Source: Microdochium bolleyi
Taxonomy: Eukaryota; Ascomycota; Sordariomycetes; Xylariales; Microdochiaceae
NCBI GenBank assembly: GCA_001566295.1
Contig: KQ964266.1
Coordinates: 124,001-188,000 of the forward strand
Reading direction: 5' to 3'
DNA: 64,000 nucleotides
This document shows positions 11,745-20,350 of this stretch, piece by piece. Under the pieces are notes generated by a model that was given only the letters and a program-made list of their open reading frames with translations, made no database searches and had not been told where the DNA came from. Position 1 is the first letter of the stretch, and every line of letters starts with the position of its first letter. The translations under genes were made by a program, and so were the position numbers.

Positions 11745-12749
11745 ATGGGCAAGCCGAGCAATCGAGAGGAGGCCCTCGCGGCTCTCCGCGCGACAAGAGA
11801 GAAGGGCAACATCATAGTCGGTGCTGGAGCAGGTAGGCAGCCATCTTCTCATTATTCGTACTGTCTTTTCAATGTTTCCTTTCTCAAAGACCTCGGTCCT
11901 CCTCAACTTTCACATCTCCACGCCCGGCTGCCACTGGAGGATACACCAAGTCAAGATAAAAATACCAAACTGACATCGCGACACCAAGGAATCGGCCTCT
12001 CCGCCAAATCAATCGAGGCCGGCGGCGGGGACCTCATCATCATCTACAACTCGGGCCGGTACCGGATGGCGGGGCGGGGCTCGCTGGCCGGGCTCATGCC
12101 GTACGGCAACGCCAACGACGTGGTCCTGTCCATGGCCTCCGAGGTGCTCCCCATTGTCCGCTCGACCCCGGTGCTCGCGGGCGTCTGCGCGAGCGACCCG
12201 TTCCGCGATATCCCGCGGTTCCTCGCGCAGCTGCAAGCGCTCGGGTTCGCGGGGGTCCAGAACTTCCCGACGGTCGGGCTCATCGACAAGGATAGCGTGT
12301 TCAGGCGGAATCTGGAGGAGACGGGGATGGGGTACGACTGCGAGGTCGAGATGGTGAGGCAGGCGCGGGACATGGGCCTGCTGACGACGCCGTACGTGTT
12401 TGACGAGGAGGACGCGCGGGCCATGGCGCAGGCCGGCGCGGACGTGCTGGTCGCGCACATGGGGCTCACGACCTCGGGCAGCATCGGCGCGCAGACGACG
12501 GGGCTGGATCTGGACGGCTGCGTCGAGCTGATCAGCAAGATCAAGGACGTCGCGAGGCAGGTGAGCCCCGAGATCCTGGTGCTGTGCCATGGCGGGCCGA
12601 TCGCGACGCCCGAGGACGCCAGGTATGTCATTGACCGAGTGCCCGGGCTAGACGGGTTCTACGGCGCGAGCAGCATGGAGAGATTGCCTGTCGAGGAGGC
12701 GATTGCGGGGATCACGAAGGACTTCAAGGGCCTGAAGCCGTCCTCGTGA
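11745..12749 (+). CDS. PEP-hydrolase-like TIM-barrel protein (Tm-1 C-terminal type)
   Basis: Exons 11745-11832 and 11989-12749 give 282 residues. The start is the ATG of MGKPSNREEALAALRATREK. The 156-base intron (GTAGGC...AAG, an unusual AAG acceptor) has no stop and keeps frame, but removing it restores VGAGAGIGLSAKSIEAGG, the conserved first strand-helix of the family. Further motifs are DLIIIYNSGRYRMAGRGSLA, LMPYGNAND, VLAGVCASDPFRD, FAGVQNFPTVGLID and LVAHMGLTTSGSIGA, ending in a phosphate-site-like LCHGGPIATPEDA and GFYGASSMERLPVE. This is the phosphoenolpyruvate-hydrolase-like/IGPS-like barrel found fused behind the UPF0261 domain in plant Tm-1. The barrel's reaction is not established; the name is historical. 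Partner gene lies divergently at 9890-11191. Confidence 0.92.
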   Translation: MGKPSNREEALAALRATREKGNIIVGAGAGRQPSSHYSYCLFNVSFLKDLGPPQLSHLHARLPLEDTPSQDKNTKLTSRHQGIGLSAKSIEAGGGDLIIIYNSGRYRMAGRGSLAGLMPYGNANDVVLSMASEVLPIVRSTPVLAGVCASDPFRDIPRFLAQLQALGFAGVQNFPTVGLIDKDSVFRRNLEETGMGYDCEVEMVRQARDMGLLTTPYVFDEEDARAMAQAGADVLVAHMGLTTSGSIGAQTTGLDLDGCVELISKIKDVARQVSPEILVLCHGGPIATPEDARYVIDRVPGLDGFYGASSMERLPVEEAIAGITKDFKGLKPSS

Positions 12750-12970
12750 AGCTTGCACGATGAAATAAAGTTGAGAATGTGGTAAAGACAAGTTCACAGT
12801 GTCCGCCTGGCAAGTCTTCGTGCTGTCAACAATATTGTATTTTTGTGATATCGTGAGAACGAGCTCTTTCTGATGAATACGTCTTATATCCTTTGTTAAA
12901 AGCAATCTTTGGCTTGCTATTCTTTTCCCAATACCATCCGTGTAGACATGCACTGCAAGTGGTAGTCGCT

Positions 12971-14019
12971 TCACTTTGCCTGCATCTCCTGGCCCTCTTC
13001 ACCCGCAGGCTCCTTGTCCAGGAGCTTCTCTTTGGCCTCGTCGTCCGGCACGGGCGGCGGACACGAGAGCTCGCCCCTGAGGATCTCGACGACGGTGACG
13101 ACGGGCAGCAGCAGCAGACCGACCGAGAGGAGCTGGCCGAAGCTCCAGACGCGCTCGCCCGAGTCGCTGAGCTCGACGGGCGGCGTCGTCTGGAACGCCT
13201 GGGCCATGAGGATGACGCGGATGATGGAGCCGGCGGCGATGCCGACCATGGCGACGAGGCCGACGATCTGGATGAGCTTGTAGTAGCGCTGCGCGCGGCT
13301 CTGGAGGTACCACGTCGAGAAGCCGAACGTGAGCACCTGGGCGCCGATGATGACAATGGTCCCAGCGAAGCTGCCCGCGGTCGACGTGTCCGGGGCCGCG
13401 ATGGCGCGCGGGTCGACGGTGCCCCCGGGCGCCCAGACGCAGCCGATGGGCAGGGTGCTGTTGTTGATGCCGTCCTGGACGCCCTCGAGGACGAAGATGC
13501 CGTACGCGCACGAGAGGAGCAGGTTGACGGCCATGAGGGCCTGGCGGAGCCAGCGGAGGACAGGGTCGCGCCGGAAGTCGCGGGCGAGGGCGAGGAGCGC
13601 TGCGTTGTGCACCGCGCTGGAGAGCACGGAGAGCATCCAGATGATGAAGAAGTGGTACGGGATCAGGGTGGACATCTTGGCGAGCCCGACGCCCTGGAGG
13701 CCGATGCCCGTGAGGATCTGCTGGTCCGAGTACGAGTTGAGGAGCCGCCGGCGCAGGGTGGATGCGCTGTCCTTGTTGCGGACATCTTCAAAGACGAGGG
13801 ATATGCTGAGAATGAGTGAGATGACTGCGGTGATCATGAAAGACAGCAGGACCTGGCCCAAGATTGTCAGCACTGGGCATGATTTGGAAGAAAGAAAGAA
13901 AGAAAAAGACTAAAAAAAAGACTGGTTTGTTGACTTACACCAATGCCGGCAATGCCAGCATCGCTGGGCACGCTGGCCGGAGCCGTGGCACATGCCTCGG
14001 TATAGTTCATGAAAGTCAT
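12971..14019 (-). CDS. Uncharacterised seven-helix integral membrane protein
   Basis: Exon 1 is 13941-14019 (ATG at 14019, MTFMNYTEACATAPASVPSD) and exon 2 is 12971-13872; 326 residues. Hydrophobic segments include LTILGQVLLSFMITAVISLI, PYHFFIIWMLSVLSSAVHNA, ALMAVNLLLSCAYGIFVLEG, FAGTIVIIGAQVLTFGFSTW, IVGLVAMVGIAAGSIIRVIL and SFGQLLSVGLLLLPVVTVVE, with a short lumenal/extracellular N-terminus and a charged cytosolic tail. I recognise it only as a family of fungal membrane proteins of unknown function with the conserved 'SYSDQQILTGIGLQGVGL' stretch. The donor must be the GT two bases before the strong GTAAGT (G|GTGTAAGT); using GTAAGT itself would give an immediate TGA after the junction. It converges on the TIM-barrel gene (221 bases between stops). 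No function is proposed. Confidence 0.82.
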
Positions 14020-15250
14020 TGTGAGCGGGCAGTGACAGAGGAGACAGAAAAGCACAAAAGGCACAGGGACTTGTCGTGAGAAGCAGAGGGCCAGCCCCTG
14101 GGCACCGCGGCCAGATAAGTCGAGTCAAAAAGCCGTGTTGAGGATTGCGGTGGTCGTGTGTCCAAGACACTGGCGGGCAGGAGCAGACGGAAATGGGCGG
14201 CGGTGCGTCGTGAAAGGGAAGTCGACCCAAGCCGTGTCTCGACGGGCCTGGACGTGGAGGCGGGGGCTGGGCCGCGCCTCTGTTTAAAACAGGCAACAAA
14301 AGCCATCGCCATGACTGCCGCCAGGCCCTTCACTCCTTCACTTGGCCGTCCCCGGGGTTCCTGCCTGCACTGCTTGCAGTCGATCCTCATTTGGCCACCC
14401 GACGTGGCCAGGGGATCCAGGGCCGCGAGGGTCGGACCTTGGGTTGCCGCCTCCATTGGCTGCGGGCCCTCCGTTCCCACCGATCGCCGGGCGCCTGTTC
14501 CTTGCCTTAGCCGGGCTCTTATGCGCTGTGAGTGGGCGCCCAAGGCGACTTGCGTCATTCCGCGCCGCTGTCAATGCACAGCCGCCGTTTCACTTCCCGC
14601 CGGCAGTCATGGCTTGGTTGATGTTTGATGGTTGATGAGTGATGAGGAGAGCGAGGCAGCCATCTATTCCCAGCCCCACGCTGCCGCGCTCGGCGGCCAC
14701 CTGCACCTCTCGTCGCCACGTTTCTCCACCGTGTCAGATATGGTGCGGCCGTGTCTGACATTCCACAGCGCGGCAGACCGACAACGGCATAATTGCATAC
14801 ATGGCCACAGATTCCCATGCCATCCCACCCCGCTTCCTTCACATGGACACCGGATCCGAGAGTGTCCATTTCCATCAGCCGTTACTTCCGTACTTCACCG
14901 TGGACCGCCTAGTCACGATTGTTTAAACAAGCGTCCAAAAGCCTACAAAGATCTCATGATGGAGAAATCAGGAAAACAACGATTCTAAAAGCACATGGGT
15001 AGTCTAAAGATAAGAGGGGAGTTTCCGTGCAGAGCTTGTAAAGTACATCTGACCACACCCACATGTGGTCGTCGTCCTTCATAAACACGCCCCAGAGTAG
15101 AGTTCGATTAGCATTCGCGAGCTGGCCTGTCCTGTGGTCTACCACAAAATGAGCGCACATACTGAGAGGAGCGGCTGTGTAAACAACGGACATCTGTGGC
15201 TCGCTTCCATCATCACAAAGGCGACATTGGGTGTGTTTGCGCCAGGGAGC
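14020..15250. other. Intergenic 1.23 kb
   Basis: Upstream region of the seven-helix protein and 3' flank of the kinase gene. Frames here are short and lack motifs. Nothing else recognised. Confidence 0.45.
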
Positions 15251-16825
15251 TTAACCGCGCGTCTCATCTCTGATCCAGTCCGCAACCATGAGCTCCGAGG
15301 CTGTGTGGCGCTTGGCAGGATCCCACTGCAGCATGCTGTTCATCATGCGGAGGAAGGACGCCTTGTTCTGGCCTTCTAGACGCTCCTCAATCGACCCGAG
15401 GGTTACTGGTTTCGGGAGGGGTATCCCGCCTGCAAAGTCTCTTGTGGTTCGTGTTTTCACATATCAGTTCGTCTGTCAACCAGTGATGCAAATGAGGCAC
15501 CGCTAAATGGAGGAGTAACTAGTTCTAGACAATTCCCGCACGCACCATTTTCTGCAAAGAAGCGGCCCGTGGCTGCGCCCCTCTGGAGCAGACTCGACGG
15601 GGGGGGGGGGGGGGCCAGCAGGGCTATCATCTCGGAGAGATGGGCGCGGCTGCGATATGTGCGGTGTTCTGGGTCGTAGCCCGTAAACAGGTGATGACCT
15701 TGGAAGATGTCCCAGACCTGTATCGTGTTTCTTTTTCAGTATCTGCTCAAGGTGATGGCATGGGAGCAGAGAATGGACTCACCATGCACCCGGCGTTCCA
15801 GATGTCGATTTGATATGACCAGGGCACTTCAAGGATGACCTCGGGCGCTCGGTAGACGTTTGGCTGTACATCCTCAGTGTGCTCCTGATCGCCAGATGCC
15901 GCGGAGCCAAAGTCACAGAGAACAACAGCCCCATGTCTTTTCGGCATCGGTAGCTGGCGGCAGGTGTAGATGACTCTGCCGTCCAACTCCTTTCGCGGAC
16001 TCGGGTTCAGAAGCTCCTCCTGCTCAAAGGTCTCAAACAGGGACTCTTCGATAATGCCAAACATCATGTTGTCGGCTTTGATGTCTGAGATTTGGCCACG
16101 TCAGAAGCGTATCGCGAGGGACTTAGACTTGCAGCGGGGTTTACCAGTATGAATGATGTGACACTCGGTATGGAGAAAGTCCAGCGCAAGGAAGAGGCGT
16201 TGCAGTGTGTAGGCTACCAATACGGGCGGTAGCCTGGCCACCAGATTGCGATGGAGAAAGGTAAACATGCTTTCCCACAGCGGAGGATGGACCAAGCATC
16301 TATGCTCCCCGTCTGGGCCAGAGACGTCGAACGAGTCGAGCAGCTCACGAACAGCATTACGGCCGGGGTGTCTCGTCTTGACCTGGGCCATACGCCGGTA
16401 CATGTCGAGCTCGTTGTTGTTCTGCGCGCCCATGGAGCGGGCGTGGACAAACAGCCTGAGCGCAACGTGACGGCGGCGACTGAAATCTCGGAACGCCATA
16501 TGGCGATGGTGGTCAGCTTATGACTCTTGTAATTGGGACTCACTCAGACAGGCCTGGTGATGGAGCAGACATACGCGAGATCTCGTGCCAGCCAGACAGT
16601 CGAGCTCGCTCCAAAGCCAAGCTTGCCTACAACCTGGTACTGGTCACTTAGGACGTCCCCGAGGCGCACAGGGTAGTAGCGAGATGCAACATAGTCTGGA
16701 AAGCACTCTTCCTTGACCTTGTGGTCGGCCGAGAGCCGAGCGAAGCGGGTGGCCTGGGAGAAGTCCAGCCGCTTCCAAGGACGGCCAGCGAGGTGAGGCA
16801 GCCAGTCCAGCCAGGAAACCGCCAT
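15251..16825 (-). CDS. SRPK-like protein kinase, probably with altered ATP-lysine site
   Basis: Five exons (16575-16825, 16145-16479, 15783-16084, 15546-15717, 15251-15429) splice in phase to 412 residues. EECFPDYVASRYYPVRLGDV before the glycine loop LGFGASSTVW (about 69-78), the catalytic loop HTDIKADN (D196, N201), CDFGSAASG (D253) and YRAPEVILEVPWSYQIDIWN are those of the SRPK subfamily, with the short fungal spacer between lobes instead of the long animal insert. The VAIK lysine is replaced by Arg92 (HVALRLF), seen directly. This usually abolishes or strongly weakens phosphotransfer, so the protein may be a pseudokinase or use another lysine. Exon 4 contains 16 consecutive C bases encoding the Pro run in LLAPPPPPSS; related kinases have 'ALLGPPP' here, so the frame is right as given, but one base gained or lost would truncate the protein. 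SRPKs phosphorylate SR splicing factors; fungi have many divergent paralogues, and this is likely one of them. Confidence 0.8.
15599..15614. repeat. 16-base mononucleotide G/C run inside kinase exon 4
   Basis: Sixteen consecutive G on the plus strand (C in the coding strand). It encodes prolines in the SRPK-like kinase and is a slippage-prone tract. Confidence 0.95.
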
Positions 16826-17188
16826 CGCTACGCTGAGGGCGGTGATGAGCTGAGACAGCAGAGTCGCGGGCACCGCTTGGTAGACATGGGAAGGATGAGG
16901 CGGGCCAACATTGCCGACGTCGACATGCGGGTTGGCAGTCGCTCATGTGAGTCACGCGCGCGGCAGGAGCCGCACGGGCGACTTGTATCATGGGATGTAT
17001 CATGCACAAAAATCAACATATCACAATGAATCCCCGAGCGAACCGCGAGCGACGACTATTCTGGCAGGCAAACCGAAGAGAACTATAGGATGGCCAGGCT
17101 CCCAGGAGACAGCCTCTAGTTGTTTCAGTTTATATGTACCCTATTATTGCGATACTGTCTTCCAACAAACACGCCTGATCCAATCAGC
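16826..17188. other. Intergenic, kinase promoter region and tRNA 5' flank
   Basis: No gene seen. A minus-strand ATG near 16890 opens a short other-frame peptide ending at 16828 that could act as an upstream ORF if transcribed. Confidence 0.35.
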
Positions 17189-17296
17189 GGTTCTATAGTG
17201 TAGTTGGTTATCACTTCGGATTCTGATTCCATAGCTCCTCCAAGCGAGTGCTGCGATAAGTTTCCGGCGACCCCGGTTCGAGTCCGGGTAGGACCT
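17189..17296 (+). tRNA. tRNA-Gln (anticodon CTG) with a 35-base intron
   Basis: Mature parts 17189-17226 and 17262-17296 make a 73-base cloverleaf. The acceptor stem is GGTTCTA/TAGGACC with one G-T pair, D arm GTG...CAC with AGTTGGTTAT, anticodon stem TCGGA/TCCGG, loop TTCTGAT with CTG at 17223-17225, T arm CCCGG TTCGAGT CCGGG. The intron 17227-17261 sits one base 3' of the anticodon, the canonical position for tRNA splicing endonuclease. A run of four T starting at 17301 can stop RNA polymerase III. It decodes CAG, a codon used heavily in the polyglutamine tracts of the Snt1 gene in this window. Confidence 0.93.
17227..17261 (+). other. Intron of tRNA-Gln(CTG)
   Basis: 35 bases between position 37 and 38 of the tRNA. 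The intron begins TTCC, the same four bases that open the 3' exon region, so the exact cut could shift by alignment, but the canonical position gives this boundary. Confidence 0.8.
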
Positions 17297-17936
17297 CAAC
17301 TTTTGCCTGCATTTGACACCCATCGCGGGCGGGTTTTCGGATACTCTCTAGCTTCCATATTGTTTTATTGCTTGGTCTTTATCTGTTTTCTCCCTTTTTT
17401 GTGTTGTTTCTCTTTCCTTTATGCTCTCAGCCGGAAAAAATACCCATCTGGGCAATGCACGACGCACTAGCCTCATGTTGCAGTCTCCTTCAGTCACACT
17501 GACAGGAGGAAACATGCCGGGAATCTCAAAGCAAACTTCTCTTTCGACCACTGTTCGGCAGCCGCTGCTCGATGCCGGCCGCCGTTAGACTACCAAGGGG
17601 TGCCTGCAATGATCTTTGTTCCCGTCTCAGCCTAGTCTCCCTCCAGATTGATCGCATCGACGTGTGCGGTGTCTCGACCAGTCTTCCTGGGCACAGAACC
17701 TTTCGTCCCCCCTTGAGAAAAGCAAAAAACTCCCGGCCACGCCCCGATATGCCAACGACTAAAACGCCCGGAATGCACAGCCCGTGCGCAAAAAGCCACC
17801 ACTAAATGTTGAGGAAACACCTAAATTCACACGCCTGCGGAAGATGAAAACATCCCTTTTTCCTGTCCCCTTTCCAGAGCCTTGCTTGTCACTACGCTCA
17901 ACAGTTGATGCCTGCTTCAGGTTCCAAAACAAGACC
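17297..17936. other. Intergenic 0.64 kb
   Basis: tRNA terminator (TTTT at 17301) and the 3' side of the heat-shock-factor gene. T-rich tracts around 17350-17430; no gene. Confidence 0.4.
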
Positions 17937-20350
17937 TCAAGCCTTGCGCTGCCGTTTGGCCGAGCGGTTCGGACTGTCCTCCAGGTCGTCCCGCGTGATC
18001 TCCTCAGTGCCACCAGGACTGGGTCCTTGATCGGGTGTTTCGGTCTCTACAACTCTGTCACCGCCGTAACCATGAGCGGACAGCGTGCTTCCGACACCAC
18101 CGCTGCTGACAGCACCTGGGTCAAAGTCGGGCAACGGGTCTGATGGATTCCAGCCGTAGCCCGCAGCGCCAAAGTCGCTGGTTGCGCCGTTGGGGTCGAA
18201 GAGTGGCGCGCTGGCGTCGAAGCTGAAGTCGCCCACGCCCGAGCTGCCGTCATTGGTGAAGGCCGACGAGTCCAGGTACTGGTTGAGGTCGATGTCGTCG
18301 TTGCCAAAGTAGTTGACATCACCTTCCAGGCCTGGAATTCGGCCCGACGGACTGAGTGGCCCGAGCATGCTATTCAACTGCTCGAGCTTCTCTGCCTGTT
18401 CGGCCTGCAGACGCTGCAGCCGCTCGAGCTCCTGGTTGTTCTGCGACATGCGCTCGATGGACGGCGGTTGCACCTCGTGCGCAGCGCGGAGTATTGGTGA
18501 CAGGCTCGTTGAGGAAGTCGCGGGTACAGGGGACGCGCTCGTTTTCACATGCGCCGGTTGGGGCGTCGATGCTTGTGTCTTCGGCGTGGTTATAGCGGGA
18601 GCGGCTGGCGATGCGCTCGGCCGCGTTGCATTTGGAGATGCACTGTGCTTGGCTCCAGACATGATGTTCAGCATGCGATCGCGCTGGTCGTTCGTCATGT
18701 TCGGTGAAGTATTCGCCGCGAGATGTGAAAGTCTCGCAGAGTTGGGGCCAGCGTGATTGTTGGCGTTCTGAATGATCTTCATCATCCCTTCCTGCGGATT
18801 CGATTCCAGTTCATGCTTTAGGTCTGCCGGCGTAGGGGACTTTTCCGTTGGAGGGTCGAACAGTTCCTCAACAGAACCCATGCGCGGTGGTTGCTGCTGC
18901 TGCTGCTGCTGCTGGGTGTTTGGATACACTTGCGGTGGGGCGCCTGCGGAAGGCGATCGTAAGTCCTGGTGCGCCGGGATGGGCGGCAGAAGACGTTGTG
19001 GCCTCTTCGGAGTCGGCACCGAGCCTGTGCTGCCCATGTTTGTCTGTTGCTGCAGAAAGTCTCCCAGGTCCACGACACTACCCGAAGAATTTTGGGGCAT
19101 CTGCATGTTTGGGATTATGCCTGCCAGCAAGTCGTTGAAATTCTGGACGCCACCCTGCTCTTCCAATGACTTACGGTACACGTTTGCCAGGAAGTTCAAG
19201 ATTGCTGTGATGGAGTTTTCGTGCCGGTCGTGCATGTTCTGGAAGACAACGGCTTGCTGAAAGAGGGTGTTATGCTCGCTCCGCAACCTTTTGATGGCAT
19301 CGCTGATAGTCCTTTGCTGCTGCTGGAGCACGGCCATCTGGTCTCTGATGACCGATAGATCTTTTCTCTGAAGTGGCCCTCCCGACTCTGGCGCTGGAAG
19401 TGCGCGAGTTGGATCTGCTGGACGGTTGACTGGCTGATTCACGCTATTGTCGACCGGCAAGATCTCGTCATCGCTATCACCCTCAATGTCGTCCGCACGC
19501 TTCTTGCCGCCTTTCTTCGCGTTGCCGCTCTTGGGTTTGTTGATCAGCCAAAGGAGATTCGGGTGTCCCCTGCGGAAGTACGGGTTGTAGTATTCACTCG
19601 GGCTCTTGTTCTTGCGCTCGCTGGCTTTCATGGAATTGTCCGACAGCCCGACCTTCTTGTGGAAGCCGTACATGTTCAGCTGGCGCACAAAAGATGCATA
19701 GTTGTTGTGTTTGAAGAGCTCGGGGATCAGCGTCTTGGCGAACTCGTCCTCGTCCAGGACAATGAAAGAGTCGCCCTTCTCTGACCACCTGATGAGCTCG
19801 GTGTTCTTGGATTCTTCGAGGAAACTATTAACACGCGAAAGTGGTCAGTGACAGAGCCTTGCAATGCAGCTGGCGGCAGATCAGGGGAGACTTACCTGTT
19901 AAGCTTCTGGACAAATGGTGGGATCTGCTTGCGGTTCGCTTGCGCCTCTCTCTTCGCTCTCTGCGCCCTCTCCTCCAGCACCTCTACGTTGTCATTGTCC
20001 TCGGTGCCGCCATTGGTCTGAGGCATGACCAGCCCGTCCTCGAAATTCGGCCATGGCTCGCTCTGCGGCTGCACGTATGCGCGGTTGGCCGGGACGAGCG
20101 TCCCATTCATCCCCCTCCTGGCCAGTGTGGTTGACGTAGTGGCTGGCGCGGCCTGGGGGAATTGAGATGGTTGTATCGGAGTCGGCATCATCCCGTAGTC
20201 GACATTGTTGGTGCCGTCCATGAAATTGCCGGTGTTGTTCCCCGTCCAGCGCATGACCTGGTCTGCTTGGGGGTGGAAGGCCTGGGGCATTTGCTGTGAT
20301 ATGGGCACGCTGCCGGGCGCGGCACGCTTCCTGGAGTTTGGAGACGTCAT
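17937..20350 (-). CDS. hsf1: Heat-shock transcription factor Hsf1
   Basis: Exons 19896-20350 and 17937-19824 (71-base intron, GTAAGT...TAG) give 780 residues. The HSF DNA-binding domain runs from about 143 to 250: IPPFVQKLNSFLEESKNTEL, WSEKGDSFIVLDEDEFAKTL, the recognition region FKHNNYASFVRQLNMYGFHK, and YYNPYFRRGHPNLLWLI. A basic stretch KSGNAKKGGKKRADD follows, then a trimerising coiled coil (VIRDQMAVLQQQQRTISDAI...LRSEHNTLF), then long Q/S/P-rich disorder including an eight-Gln run and an acidic, aromatic-rich activation-like tail. There is no response-regulator receiver domain, which separates it from Skn7. Hsf1 binds heat-shock elements and drives chaperone genes; it is normally single-copy and essential. 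The intron falls inside the DNA-binding domain, right after QKLN. The upstream gene-free region of 3.8 kb would fit a long regulated promoter. Confidence 0.95.

Noticed and set aside
16826..16892. Upstream ATG (MSTKRCPRL...) as the real kinase start
   Set aside because: It is in another frame and ends in TAG before the kinase sequence; joining would need an extra intron without good sites. Kept only as a possible upstream ORF.
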